From the NCBI GenBank assembly GCA_029624815.1, contig JARSSH010000044.1, forward strand, positions 1 to 64,000: a DNA stretch of 64,000 nucleotides. Reading direction: 5' to 3'. Every line of letters begins with the position of its first letter. The first letter of the stretch is position 1. The translations under genes were made by a program, and so were the position numbers. Positions 38,027-47,665 of the stretch are shown one piece after another. The notes beneath the pieces were generated by a model. It did not search any database, was not told the origin of the DNA, and saw only the letters and a list, made by a program, of their open reading frames with translations. The DNA comes from Candidatus Competibacter sp. (GTDB lineage: Bacteria; Pseudomonadota; Gammaproteobacteria; Competibacterales; Competibacteraceae).

Positions 38027-41000
38027 TTGTTTCTGTCCGATCTGTTCATTCAACGACCGGTGTTCGCCATCGTCGTCAGCCTGCTGATCGTGGTCGGCGG
38101 GGTCATGGCCGTGCGCGATTTGCCGGTGCGCGAACTGCCGGACGTCGATGCCTCGGTGGTGACCGTCACCACCACTTACACCGGCGCGGCGCCGGCCATC
38201 GTCGATACCGAGATCACCGAGGTCATCGAGGGCGCGGTGGCCCGGATCGACGGCGTCAAGCGCATCGAGTCCGGTTCCAGCGAAGGGGTGGGTCAAACCC
38301 GGATCGCCTTTACCGCTGATCGGGACATCGACAGCGCCGCCGCCGACGTGCGCGAGGCGGTGGGTTCGGTAAGCAACCGCTTGCCGGAAGAGGCCGACGA
38401 GCCGCGCGTGGTCAAGGCCGACAGCGACAGCCAGCCGGTGATGCGAGTCTCCCTGAGCAGCGACCGCCTGTCCGCCGAGGAGCTGACCGATCTGGCCGAG
38501 CGGGTGGTGGTGGATCGGTTGACCACGGTGTCCGGGGTGGGGGAGGTGACCGTGAGCGGCGCCCGCCGCCGCGCCATCCGGGTCTGGCTGGACAACGAAG
38601 CGTTGGCGGCGCGCGGTCTGACCGTCGGCGACGTCGAGACCGCCTTGCGCCGGGCCAATGTGGAACTGCCTTCCGGCCGGCTGGAATCCAACAGCCGACA
38701 ACTGGCGGTGCGGGTCGATAGCCGGCTGAAAACCATCGAGGAATTCCGCGACCTCGCCATCGTCCAGCGCGACGGTTACCCGATCCGGCTGTTCGAACTG
38801 GCCGCGGTGGAGCCGGGGGTGGAGGACGATCGTTCCCTGGTGCGCACCAACGGCGAGAACTCGGTCACCTTGCAGGTTATCCGCCAGTCCAGGGCCAATA
38901 CCCTGGCGGTGTCGGCGGGTGTGCGGGCCGAACTGGAACGCATCCGCCCGCAACTGCCGGACGGGGTGCGGATGATCGTCGCCACCGACGACGCCCTGTT
39001 CGTCCAGGCCAGCATCGACGAGGTCGTGGTGACGCTTTTGATCGCGGTGGGCGTGGTGGTGTTGGTTATCTTCGCCTTCCTCTATTCGCTACGGGCCACC
39101 CTGATTCCGGCCTTGACCATCCCGGTTTCGATCATCGGCGCCTTCATGCTGCTGGCGGCGCTGGGGTTCTCGATCAATCTGTTGACCCTGCTGGCCCTGA
39201 TCCTGGCCATTGGCCTCGTGGTGGACGACGCCATCGTGGTGCTGGAAAACGCCCAGCGGCGGGTGGATCGCGGCGAGCCGCCGCTGGTCGCGGCCTATCG
39301 CGGCACCCGTCAGGTGACCTTTGCGGTGCTGGCCACCAGCGCGGTGCTGGTGGCGGTCTATGTGCCGCTGTCGCTGCTCGGCGGCGAGATCGGCAAGCTG
39401 TTTCGGGAATTCGGGTTGGTGCTGGCGGCGGCGGTGGCGATTTCCACCTTCGTGGCGCTGTCGCTGACTCCCATGCTGTGCGCGCAACTACTGGGGCGCG
39501 GCGCTTCGCCCAATCGTTTCATGCGGGGGGCGGAACGCGCCTTCGCCGCTTTGGAGCGCGGCTATCGAACCGCCCTGAACGGCGCGCTGGCGATGCCGCT
39601 GGCGGTGCTGGGTATCGCCGCGCTGCTGAGCGGCGCCGCGCTGCTGTTGTATCGCAATCTGCCCCAGGAGTTGGTCCCCAGCGAAGATCGCGGAGTGTTT
39701 TTCATCTCGGTCAAGGCGCCCGAAGGCGCGACGCTGGCCTTCACCGATGCCGGGGTGCGCAAGATCGAGCAGGCGTTGCAACCCTTGTTCGCGCGCGGCG
39801 AGGCGTGGCGGCTGGTGGCGGTGGTCGGCCGGGGCGACAGCAACCGGGCGTTCGTGGTGGTCGGCCTCACCGACTGGAGCCAGCGCGAACGCGGTCAGCA
39901 GGCCATCGTCGATGCGCTGCGCGGCGACTTGCGCGAGATTCCCGACCTGCGGGCCATTCCGATCAGCCGTTCCAGCCTGGGGCGCGGCGCCAGTTCGCAA
40001 GCGGTGCAACTGGTGATCGGCGGGCCGGATTACCCGACCGTGGTGGCCTGGAGCGAAGCGATCATGGCCCGCGCCCGCGACCATCCGGGGCTGACCTCCA
40101 TCGATAGCGATTATCAGGCCAGCCAGCCCACCCTGCGGGTCGAGATTAACCGCGCCCTGGCCGACGAACTGGGCATCCCGGTCGAACGCATCGCCGCCAC
40201 CTTGCAGACCTTGTTGGCCTCGCGGGAGGTGACCACCTACATCGACCGAGGGCGTGAGTACGGCGTGCTGCTGCAAGCACGGGCCGCCGACCGGCGCCAA
40301 CCCGGCGATCTGCAAGGGATTTTCGTGCGCGCCGAACGAACCGGCGAACTGGCGCCGCTCGGCGCGGTGATCGATGCGCGCGAGACCGCCTCGGCGCTGG
40401 CCCTGCGCCGCTTCGACCGTCTGCCGGCGGTCACGGTCGATGCCTCATTGGTCGGCGACTACGATCTTGGCCGGGCCGTCGCCGATCTCCAGCGGATGGC
40501 CGCCGCAACCCTGCCGGTGGAGGCGCGCGTGTCCTTCACCGGGGCGGCCGAATCGTTCCTGGAAACTTCCGGCGGTTTGTATTTCACCTTCGGGTTGGCG
40601 CTCCTGGTGGTGTTCCTGGTGTTGGCCGCCCAGTTCGAGAGCTTCGTTCATCCGTTCGTCATCCTGCTGACCGTGCCGATTGGCGTCACTGGGGCATTGC
40701 TGGCGTTGTGGCTGACCGGCCAGTCGATCAATCTGTACAGCCAGATCGGTTGCGTGCTGCTGATCGGTCTGATGGCCAAGAACGGCATTCTGATCGTGGA
40801 ATTCGCCAACCAGATGCGAGCAGCCGGGTTGGACATACGAGCCGCCGTGCTGGCTGGCGCCAGCCAGCGGCTGCGGCCGATTCTGATGACCGTGCTGTCC
40901 ACGGTGCTGGGGGCGCTGCCGCTGGCGCTGGCGGCCGGCGCCGGCGCCGAAAGCCGGATCGCCATCGGCGTGGTGGTGATCGGCGGGTTGCTGCTATCCA

Positions 41001-41146
41001 CGGCATTGACCCTGTTCCTGACCCCGGTGCTGTACGATCTGTTGGCGCGCTTTACCCAGCCGGTCAATGCCATCGAACGGCGGTTGACGGCGCAATTGCG
41101 CGGCGAAGCGTCCACCGTGCCGCCCGCGAACGGCCCGCCAGGATGA
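38027..41146 (+). CDS. RND-family efflux permease
   Basis: A 1039-residue inner-membrane proton antiporter with the usual 12 helices and two large periplasmic loops. It starts MFLSDLFIQRPVFAIVVSLL, keeps the proton-relay motif IGLVVDDAIVVLEN in TM4, and ends with the paired TM10-12 block (LIGLMAKNGILIVEFAN). The start is TTG at 38027 with GAGGAAG eight bases upstream. Together with the adaptor it forms the HAE1-like pump type; substrate unknown. Confidence 0.95.
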   Translation: MFLSDLFIQRPVFAIVVSLLIVVGGVMAVRDLPVRELPDVDASVVTVTTTYTGAAPAIVDTEITEVIEGAVARIDGVKRIESGSSEGVGQTRIAFTADRDIDSAAADVREAVGSVSNRLPEEADEPRVVKADSDSQPVMRVSLSSDRLSAEELTDLAERVVVDRLTTVSGVGEVTVSGARRRAIRVWLDNEALAARGLTVGDVETALRRANVELPSGRLESNSRQLAVRVDSRLKTIEEFRDLAIVQRDGYPIRLFELAAVEPGVEDDRSLVRTNGENSVTLQVIRQSRANTLAVSAGVRAELERIRPQLPDGVRMIVATDDALFVQASIDEVVVTLLIAVGVVVLVIFAFLYSLRATLIPALTIPVSIIGAFMLLAALGFSINLLTLLALILAIGLVVDDAIVVLENAQRRVDRGEPPLVAAYRGTRQVTFAVLATSAVLVAVYVPLSLLGGEIGKLFREFGLVLAAAVAISTFVALSLTPMLCAQLLGRGASPNRFMRGAERAFAALERGYRTALNGALAMPLAVLGIAALLSGAALLLYRNLPQELVPSEDRGVFFISVKAPEGATLAFTDAGVRKIEQALQPLFARGEAWRLVAVVGRGDSNRAFVVVGLTDWSQRERGQQAIVDALRGDLREIPDLRAIPISRSSLGRGASSQAVQLVIGGPDYPTVVAWSEAIMARARDHPGLTSIDSDYQASQPTLRVEINRALADELGIPVERIAATLQTLLASREVTTYIDRGREYGVLLQARAADRRQPGDLQGIFVRAERTGELAPLGAVIDARETASALALRRFDRLPAVTVDASLVGDYDLGRAVADLQRMAAATLPVEARVSFTGAAESFLETSGGLYFTFGLALLVVFLVLAAQFESFVHPFVILLTVPIGVTGALLALWLTGQSINLYSQIGCVLLIGLMAKNGILIVEFANQMRAAGLDIRAAVLAGASQRLRPILMTVLSTVLGALPLALAAGAGAESRIAIGVVVIGGLLLSTALTLFLTPVLYDLLARFTQPVNAIERRLTAQLRGEASTVPPANGPPG

Positions 41147-41224
41147 TTGCGCAAGCGGGTTTGGGCCGCCGACCGGCGGCGCTAGCGGGGGGAATGACGC
41201 AAATGACTCGTTATATAACAATCC

Positions 41225-41311
41225 TGAATCCATTGTGGTTGCTTGCCCGCCGCGCCTTCACCCCGCACGGACGCGCTCCCCTCTCCCAGCGGGAGAGAGG
41301 TCGGGGGTGAG
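41225..41311. repeat. dispersed intergenic repeat with hairpin, copy 3
   Basis: CTGAATCCATTGTGGTTGC ... CCCCTCTCCCAGCGGGAGAGAGG ... GGGGGTGAGGG, about 85% identical by eye to 538-623 over the full length. It fills most of the 333-base gap between the RND permease and DUF2062 genes; no gene is seen in that gap. Confidence 0.75.
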
Positions 41312-41479
41312 GGAGTTTGAATCATCCGGGCGTCCACAATCCGGATAGGATGGCTATAAATAAAGGGTTTGCGTGGCGGCCGTTAGCGTATAATCGCCCG
41401 CCGGCCGGAATTTTTTGCAGCGTCCGAAAATTGTCCTCTTCGCCGACGTGCGCGCCCTGGTTGAATTTTCATCGCTCCC

Positions 41480-42001
41480 ATGAAACTGTTTTTGCAGCGT
41501 TACCTGCCCGATCCGCAGCACTTGCGCACGCACAGGAAGCTCCGTTTCCTCGGGGAATTGCTCCACGATCCCCGTCTGTGGCATTTCAGCCGCCGCCCCA
41601 CCGTGCGCGGGCTGGCGGCCGGCATGTTTTTCGCCTTTGTCCCCTTCCCCTGGCAGATGCTACTGGCCGCCACCGCCGCTGCCTGGTTGCGGTTTAACCT
41701 GCCGGTGGCGGTGGCGATGGTGTGGATCACCAATCCACTGACCATGCCCCCCATCTTTTACCTCACCTACCGGCTTGGCGCCTGGTTGTTGGGGAAACCA
41801 CCACAGGACTGGACGTTCGAGCTTTCGCTGCAGTGGCTGTTGCAACAAGCCGGCGCCATCGGCCTACCGTTGCTAGTCGGCTCGCTGGTCGTGGGCGTGG
41901 TGGCGGGGACTCTTACTTTCTGCACTGCCCACCTGTTCTGGCGCTGGTATATCATCAACAAATTTCGCCGCCGTCGGCGCGTCGCGACCTGCTCCGGCTG
42001 A
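41480..42001 (+). CDS. DUF2062 membrane protein
   Basis: A 173-residue protein with PTVRGLAAGMFFAFVPFPWQ and VWITNPLTMPPIFYLTYRLG, the two conserved blocks of DUF2062, and about three membrane helices. The function of this family is not known. The start ATG 41480 follows a TCATCGCTCCC leader without a strong ribosome binding site. Confidence 0.88.
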   Translation: MKLFLQRYLPDPQHLRTHRKLRFLGELLHDPRLWHFSRRPTVRGLAAGMFFAFVPFPWQMLLAATAAAWLRFNLPVAVAMVWITNPLTMPPIFYLTYRLGAWLLGKPPQDWTFELSLQWLLQQAGAIGLPLLVGSLVVGVVAGTLTFCTAHLFWRWYIINKFRRRRRVATCSG

Positions 42002-42096
42002 GATTTTGGGCCGAGCGGGACGCCCCGCCGCGGCGATCTCGTCCGGGGAGATCCGCGCTCGCCGCGCGCCTCCCCAACCAAGGTATCGTTTCGCGC

Positions 42097-43884
42097 ATGT
42101 CATCCTCCATCACCCAATTCGAACAACTGGCGCTTTCCCCTCCGCTGCTGCAAAGACTGCAAGAACTCGGCTATGAAGCCCCTTCGCCGATTCAGGCGGC
42201 CACCATCCCTCACCTGCTGGACGGCCACGACTTGTTGGGCCAGGCGCAGACCGGCACCGGAAAAACCGCCGCGTTCGCACTGCCTGTGTTGCAAAAGCTG
42301 GATCTGTCCGAGCGACGGCCACAGGCGTTGGTGTTAACGCCCACTCGCGAACTGGCCATTCAGGTCGCCGAAGCCTTCCAAGGGTACGCCCACCATCTCC
42401 CCGGTTTTCATGTGCTGCCCATCTACGGCGGCCAGAGCATGAGCAATCAACTGCGCCAGCTCAGACGCGGAGTGCATGTGGTGGTCGGTACGCCGGGCCG
42501 CGTCATGGATCACCTGCGGCGGGAGAGCCTGGCGCTGGAAGGCTTGCGCACCCTGGTGCTGGACGAGGGCGATGAGATGCTGCGGATGGGCTTCATCGAG
42601 GATGTGGAGTGGATCCTCGAACACACGCCACCGCAACGGCAGATTGCCCTGTTCTCGGCCACCATGCCCGAGCCGATCCGCCGGGTGGCGCACCGCCATC
42701 TGCGCGATCCTCGGGAAGTGAAGATTCAAACCCGCACCGCCACCGTGACCTCGGTTCGGCAGCGCTACTGGCAGGTCAGCGGCTTGCACAAGCTCGACGC
42801 CCTGACCCGCATCCTGGAGGTGGAGGATGTGGACGCGGTGCTGGTGTTCGTGCGCACCAAGGTCGCCGCCACCGAGCTGGCGGAGCGGCTGGAAGCGCGC
42901 GGCCACGCCAGCGCCGCCCTGCAGGGCGACATGAGCCAGGCGCTGCGCGAGCGCACCATCGAACAGCTCAGAAACAACGGCCTCGACATCGTCGTGGCCA
43001 CCGATGTGGCGGCGCGTGGGCTCGACGTGCCGCGCATCAGCCACGTCATCAATTACGACATTCCCTACGATACCGAGGCCTACATTCACCGCATCGGTCG
43101 GACCGGCCGCGCCGGCCGTCCGGGCAACGCCATTCTCTTCGTCGCGCCGCGCGAGATGCGTATGCTGCGGGCCATCGAAAAGGCCACCCGCCAGCCCATC
43201 GAACCGATGCCGCTGCCGACCCGGCAAGCGATCGCGGCCCACCGCCTGGCCCAGTTCAAGCAGCAGATTCTGGATGTGCTCTCCGCGGAAGATCTGGATT
43301 TTTTCCACGGCGTGGTCGCTCAGATGGAAAAGGAACAGGAGATCAGCCCGAGCGACATCGCCGCGGCCTTAACCTATCTGGCTCAGCGCGACCGGCCGTT
43401 GCGGGTCGAGGAAACCGCCGATCCGGCGGAGGCCGCCAACGCCCGCGCCCGGCCCGCGCCGGACACGCCGGCGAAATCCGACAGGCCGCGCAAGCGCTCG
43501 CGGGACATCGCCGATGCCGATCTGGTGCGCTACCGGCTCGAAGTCGGCCACCAGCACGGCGCGACCCCGCAGAATATCGTCGGCGCCATCGCCAACGAGG
43601 CGGGAATCGAAAGCCGCTATATCGGCCGTATCCAGATCCACGACGACTACAGCACCGTGGATCTGCCCGACGGCATGCCCGCCGAGATCTTCCAGCATCT
43701 CAGGAAAGTCCGGGTGCGGCAGTCTATGTTGAACATCAGCCGCCTCGATTCATCCGAGCCGGAACGGAGACGGCCGGCTTCCCGGACGTCGGGTTCCCAG
43801 GAAAAGCCGTTTAGAGAAAGCCAAGACAAAATACCCGAGCGCAAAGTCGGAAAAAGAAGCCCCGACCACCACCAGAATTCGTGA
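42097..43884 (+). CDS. deaD: DEAD-box RNA helicase, CsdA/DeaD type, with DEGD motif II
   Basis: A 595-residue RNA helicase with motifs AQTGTGKT, PTRELA, GTPGRV, SAT, ARGLDVPRI and HRIGRTGRAG in order. A DbpA-type RNA-binding domain near the C terminus (VRYRLEVGHQHG ... IVGAIANEAG) makes it CsdA/DeaD-like, acting in ribosome assembly or mRNA turnover. Motif II reads LVLDEGDEML, so the Ala of DEAD is Gly. The first ATG of the fold is 42097. A longer frame upstream overlaps the DUF2062 gene and is not protein-like. Confidence 0.95.
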   Translation: MSSSITQFEQLALSPPLLQRLQELGYEAPSPIQAATIPHLLDGHDLLGQAQTGTGKTAAFALPVLQKLDLSERRPQALVLTPTRELAIQVAEAFQGYAHHLPGFHVLPIYGGQSMSNQLRQLRRGVHVVVGTPGRVMDHLRRESLALEGLRTLVLDEGDEMLRMGFIEDVEWILEHTPPQRQIALFSATMPEPIRRVAHRHLRDPREVKIQTRTATVTSVRQRYWQVSGLHKLDALTRILEVEDVDAVLVFVRTKVAATELAERLEARGHASAALQGDMSQALRERTIEQLRNNGLDIVVATDVAARGLDVPRISHVINYDIPYDTEAYIHRIGRTGRAGRPGNAILFVAPREMRMLRAIEKATRQPIEPMPLPTRQAIAAHRLAQFKQQILDVLSAEDLDFFHGVVAQMEKEQEISPSDIAAALTYLAQRDRPLRVEETADPAEAANARARPAPDTPAKSDRPRKRSRDIADADLVRYRLEVGHQHGATPQNIVGAIANEAGIESRYIGRIQIHDDYSTVDLPDGMPAEIFQHLRKVRVRQSMLNISRLDSSEPERRRPASRTSGSQEKPFRESQDKIPERKVGKRSPDHHQNS

Positions 43885-43914
43885 AACGGTTCAAAACCGC
43901 GGGAGGATGCAATC

Positions 43915-44538
43915 ATGTTCATGGTTTACGGGTTTCCCAATTCCCGTTCCAGCCGGGTGGTCTGGGCGCTGGAAGAAGCGGGTGCGGAGTACGAATGCGT
44001 GCATGTCGATCTCAAGGCCGGCGCCGGCTGGCGGCCCGAGTATTTGGCGCTCAACGCCGGAGGCAAGGTGCCCGCTCTGGTCGATGGTGAATTCGTGCTG
44101 ACCGAGTCGGGCGCGATTTGCACCTACATCGGCGATCGGTTTCCGACCGCGGGGCTGACGCCGCCGGTCGGCGGCCGGGAGCGCGCTCGTTACAACCAGT
44201 GGTGCTACTTTGTCATGAGCGAGCTGGAGCAGCCGCTTTGGACCATCGGCAAGCACACCTTCGCATTGCCCGAGCGCCGCCGGGCCCCGGCGGTGCTGGA
44301 TACCGCGCGCTGGGAATTTTCAGTGGCGGCCAAGGTATTGGCCGAAGGGCTCGGCCGACGCGAGTTCATCGTTGGCGACCGCTTTACCGCCGCCGACATT
44401 CTGGTCGCGCACACGCTGGGCTGGGCGCAAGCTTTCAATCTGCCGCTGGAGCACGACAATTTGGAGTTTTACGCCGCGCGCTTGCTGGCGCGTCCGGCCT
44501 GGGTGCGGGCACGGGAGCGGGAACAGGCCGAGGTCTAG
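43915..44538 (+). CDS. glutathione S-transferase family protein
   Basis: A 207-residue two-domain GST. The thioredoxin-like half has YGFPNSRSSRVVWALEEAGA with the active Ser near residue 11 and NAGGKVPALVDGEFVLTESGAI (cis-Pro and the glutathione-binding ES pair). The helical half has FTAADILVAHTLGWA, the N-capping box. It lies 30 bases after the helicase gene and converges on the channel gene. Substrate unknown. Confidence 0.92.
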   Translation: MFMVYGFPNSRSSRVVWALEEAGAEYECVHVDLKAGAGWRPEYLALNAGGKVPALVDGEFVLTESGAICTYIGDRFPTAGLTPPVGGRERARYNQWCYFVMSELEQPLWTIGKHTFALPERRRAPAVLDTARWEFSVAAKVLAEGLGRREFIVGDRFTAADILVAHTLGWAQAFNLPLEHDNLEFYAARLLARPAWVRAREREQAEV

Positions 44539-44577
44539 GGCCGAATCGCGCTCCCAAAGGGCAAGGCGAACCGCGAA

Positions 44578-46350
44578 TCACGGCGATCGAGCGATGGCGC
44601 GGTTTGTTTTCGTTCCGCCGCTGGATTGCGCCGGGCCGCCGTGGAGTCTGGCCAGCCGTTCCCAAACCCAGCCACCGGGAATCTCGCGACCCCGTAGTAC
44701 ATAATCGAGCGCGTTCTCGTTGTTCAGGGTGAGTTCGAGCGCGCCGCACGCCACGGCCCGACCGACAAACAGCAACTGATCGCCAGCTTGAATCGCGGTG
44801 TGGCGATGCGGCAGCATCGCCGCGGAGCCATCCTCCCGCTTCAGATAGAGCACCCGGCAGGCCAATTCCCGAGAACGGTCGTGCGGGTCGCGCAGCAGGT
44901 CGCCCAACGCCGCTTCGCGATGGCTCTGCGTCAGCCAGTTCAGCAGCGCCGGGGACTGGCCAGCATCCACGCGCACACTCCATACGGTTGGCGCTTGCCA
45001 GCCGAAGCGTTCGGTCAACTGGTCCAGCAAGGTGCTGGCCCAGGATTCGCCGCGCTGCTTGATCTGCCACAGAAAGGGCGCCAGCAGCGGCGTGGTGAGA
45101 ATCGCCAGACATTCCCGAGCGATGATTTTACTCGGCACGACGGTGAAATCGGATTCGAACGCATCGAACAGCGCCTGATTGGCTTGCAGGTTCTGCCGCA
45201 GCACCACGAACAGTTCGGGATTTAGTTCCCGCGCCGTGACCACGATCGACAGATTGCTCATGTCCTCGCAGGTGCAGGCGGCGATGCCCACGGCGTTCCG
45301 AACGCCGGCTTCCAACAGGGCGGGCACGCCGGTGCCGTCGCCGCGCACCCAGTGTCGTTGCGCGTCGTCCGGGGGCGGATCGTGGTCGATGATGGTTACC
45401 GGCACGCCTTCCTGTTCCAAAGCCGACACCATGGCTTTCCCGAAACGCCCGTAGCCGCACAGCAGCCAGTGGCCGCGCGGCGGGTCGCGGTGCGGGACGA
45501 CCGGCGTGCCGGGCACGCCGGTCAGCCATTCCAGCAGGTGGTAGGCCGCCGGCGCGTTGAGGGCCAGCGCCAGGTAGCGGCCGAACTTGTCGAAGGGGTT
45601 GATGATGTGGCGGGTACCGAAGGAGGCCATGTTGGTGGCGGTTTCGGCGGTTTCGGCACGGCACAGCGCCGGCAATTCGGGCGCTAGCAGGCGGGTGGCG
45701 ATCGCGATGGCCAGATTGGCGTTATCGTCGTTGGTCAGGGCGATGACGCCCAGGCAGCAGCGGTGGGTCAGTCCCGCCAGTTTCAGGATTTCCGGCTGCC
45801 GGGCGTCGGCCGCCAGCGCCGGAATATCGGCGGAGTGGCCGTGCAAATCGAGTTGGCTGACCCGCGCCTCGTCGACCTCCACCACCACCGCCCGCATCCC
45901 CAGCTGGTCGAGCGCGCGGCAAATCAGTTGCCCGGTTTCGCCGTAGCCGCACACCAGATAGAACGGTTCCCGCAGGCGCCGCACGACCCGATTGAAGCGC
46001 TGCACGCGCACGGCGTTCTGGAAGTTCCTGTCTTGCAACAGCGCCAGCAGGGCGCCGATCGAATACGCCCAGCCAATCACCGACAGGTAGATGCAGAGGA
46101 TGATCCACAGCCGCTGCGATTCCGAAAAGGCGTTGGGAATTTCTCCGAAACCGATAGTGGTGGCGGTGTAACTGATGAAATAGAAGGCGTGAAAAAAACT
46201 CATCCGGGTCGGCTGGCCTTCGGCGTCGATGCCGGGGATCAGCGTCAGCCCCAGCACCGAGACCGCATAGATCAGGATGAGCGTGATCAGCGGCGCCCGC
46301 ATCCGCCGCAGCGCCAGAAAAAAAGTGCTTTCCTGGACGTCCGGGTTCAT
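44578..46350 (-). CDS. potassium-channel-like protein with two RCK/TrkA-N domains
   Basis: A 590-residue two-helix channel protein. TM1 is at about 20-39, a pore loop has the filter TTIGFGE (64-70), and TM2 is at about 78-105. Two NAD-binding regulator domains follow (VCGYGETGQLICRAL and LLCGYGRFGKAMVSAL), and a TrkA-C domain (RHTAIQAGDQLLFVG) ends the regular part. Tandem RCK domains in one chain are like BK/Kch-type gating rings. The start ATG overlaps the stop of the small membrane gene upstream (ATGA), so the two proteins are made together. Confidence 0.88.
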   Translation of the reverse strand: MNPDVQESTFFLALRRMRAPLITLILIYAVSVLGLTLIPGIDAEGQPTRMSFFHAFYFISYTATTIGFGEIPNAFSESQRLWIILCIYLSVIGWAYSIGALLALLQDRNFQNAVRVQRFNRVVRRLREPFYLVCGYGETGQLICRALDQLGMRAVVVEVDEARVSQLDLHGHSADIPALAADARQPEILKLAGLTHRCCLGVIALTNDDNANLAIAIATRLLAPELPALCRAETAETATNMASFGTRHIINPFDKFGRYLALALNAPAAYHLLEWLTGVPGTPVVPHRDPPRGHWLLCGYGRFGKAMVSALEQEGVPVTIIDHDPPPDDAQRHWVRGDGTGVPALLEAGVRNAVGIAACTCEDMSNLSIVVTARELNPELFVVLRQNLQANQALFDAFESDFTVVPSKIIARECLAILTTPLLAPFLWQIKQRGESWASTLLDQLTERFGWQAPTVWSVRVDAGQSPALLNWLTQSHREAALGDLLRDPHDRSRELACRVLYLKREDGSAAMLPHRHTAIQAGDQLLFVGRAVACGALELTLNNENALDYVLRGREIPGGWVWERLARLHGGPAQSSGGTKTNRAIARSP

Positions 46351-46730
46351 CGTTTCTGCATGATGGTTTCGGCGATCAGGATCACCATCGACACGACATT
46401 GGCGAATAGCGCGCCGCCGGAGAGCGAGACCACCTTGGCGGTCGTTTCCGGGGTCAGGCCGGCGCCAACCACCTGGGTGCCGTAGCTCCACACCAGCGCC
46501 GCCGCGATCAATTGCAGGTCCGCCACCAGGCTGGTGGACAGATGAATCGCGCCGATGTGGGTTCGGTCGCCGAACTTGAGCACCGTGGCGATCAGATTGA
46601 CCACGATGGCGGCGAATAGCTCGTACACATCGTGATGGACGGGATTGTCGATGTCGCCGACGAAGAAGCCGAAATTCAGCGTGGCGGCGAGGACGATGAA
46701 GAAACCGAAGATGACTTTTTCGAGGTTCAC
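46347..46730 (-). CDS. small multi-helix membrane protein (DUF6394-like)
   Basis: A 127-residue protein with four hydrophobic segments: LEKVIFGFFIVLAATLNFGF, ELFAAIVVNLIATVL, LVADLQLIAAALVWSY and GGALFANVVSMVILIAE. It is coupled to the K+-channel-like gene by ATGA, suggesting an accessory subunit. GTG 46730 fits the first helix; an in-frame ATG at 46772 is possible. The domain label is from memory of proteins in the same arrangement and is tentative. Confidence 0.75.
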   Translation of the reverse strand: MNLEKVIFGFFIVLAATLNFGFFVGDIDNPVHHDVYELFAAIVVNLIATVLKFGDRTHIGAIHLSTSLVADLQLIAAALVWSYGTQVVGAGLTPETTAKVVSLSGGALFANVVSMVILIAETIMQKR

Positions 46731-46858
46731 GGCGGCGGCGCTTCCAGGGACCGGGATTCTTTGGGGTGCCAAGGCTGCTCATTACGGCGACGGTCAATAT
46801 AATACGGGCGGCGGCCTCGACCAATCTTTCCGCAACCCCGTCGCAACCCAGGAGCCTC

Positions 46859-47542
46859 ATGAAACTGCTTGCCCTCGATACCTCGACCGACGCTTGCTCC
46901 GCCGCCGTGTGGATGGACGGGGTCGCGCGCGAGCGCTACGAACTGGCGCCGCGCCGTCACGCCGCCCTGATTCTGCCGATGATCGAGGCGGTGCTGGCGG
47001 AGGTCGGTCTGAGGCCGACGCAACTGGACGCCATTGCGTTCGGGCGTGGGCCGGGCGCGTTCACCGGCGTGCGGATCGCGGCCGGCATCGCCCAGGGCAT
47101 CGCTTTCGCCGCCGATCTGCCGGTCGCGCCGATCTCGACGCTGGCGGCGTTGGCGCTGGGCGTGGGACGGGAGATCGGGCACTCGCGCCTTGCGGTGGCG
47201 TTGGACGCCCGCATGGGCGAGGTTTATTGGGGAACCTACGCCGTTACCGCCGACGCCGCCGAGTTGCTGGGCGAAGAACGGGTGTGCGCGCCGGCGGCCG
47301 TGACCGCGCCGGCCGGGGGCGACTGGTTCGGGGCGGGTGGCGGCTGGCGAGTCCACGCGGCGGTTTTGTCCCGGCAATTGCCGGTGCGCGGTTGTTTGGA
47401 GGAGCGCTATCCCCGAGCCGCCGACGTGGCGCGGCTGGCGGTCGTTCCGCGCCAACGCGCCGATTGGGTGTCTCCCGACTGGGCGCTGCCGGTCTACCTG
47501 CGCAACGAAGTGGTGGACAAACGGGCCGCCGGTTCCCGTTAG
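46859..47542 (+). CDS. tsaB: tRNA threonylcarbamoyladenosine biosynthesis protein TsaB
   Basis: A 227-residue TsaB, the non-catalytic partner of TsaD in making t6A37 in ANN-decoding tRNAs. ALDTSTDACSAAVW begins the ASKHA fold and AFGRGPGAFTGVRI is the family signature. AGGAGC lies just before the ATG. It is divergent from the membrane gene at 46347. Confidence 0.95.
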   Translation: MKLLALDTSTDACSAAVWMDGVARERYELAPRRHAALILPMIEAVLAEVGLRPTQLDAIAFGRGPGAFTGVRIAAGIAQGIAFAADLPVAPISTLAALALGVGREIGHSRLAVALDARMGEVYWGTYAVTADAAELLGEERVCAPAAVTAPAGGDWFGAGGGWRVHAAVLSRQLPVRGCLEERYPRAADVARLAVVPRQRADWVSPDWALPVYLRNEVVDKRAAGSR

Positions 47543-47591
47543 AAATTTTATCGGTTGGAAAGCACGCCGCTGTTGATTAGCATAGGGCGAG

Positions 47592-47613
47592 AACCGCGAG
47601 CGGCCTCGCGGTT
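47592..47613 (+). terminator. hairpin between tsaB and rsd
   Basis: AACCGCGAG-CGGC-CTCGCGGTT is a perfect 9-bp stem 50 bases after the tsaB stop. There is no immediate T-run. It is a likely transcript-end structure for tsaB. Confidence 0.55.
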
Positions 47614-47665
47614 GGATAAGTTCTAAAAAATAAACGGAACAGACCCACCATCGTGAGGATGCCAC

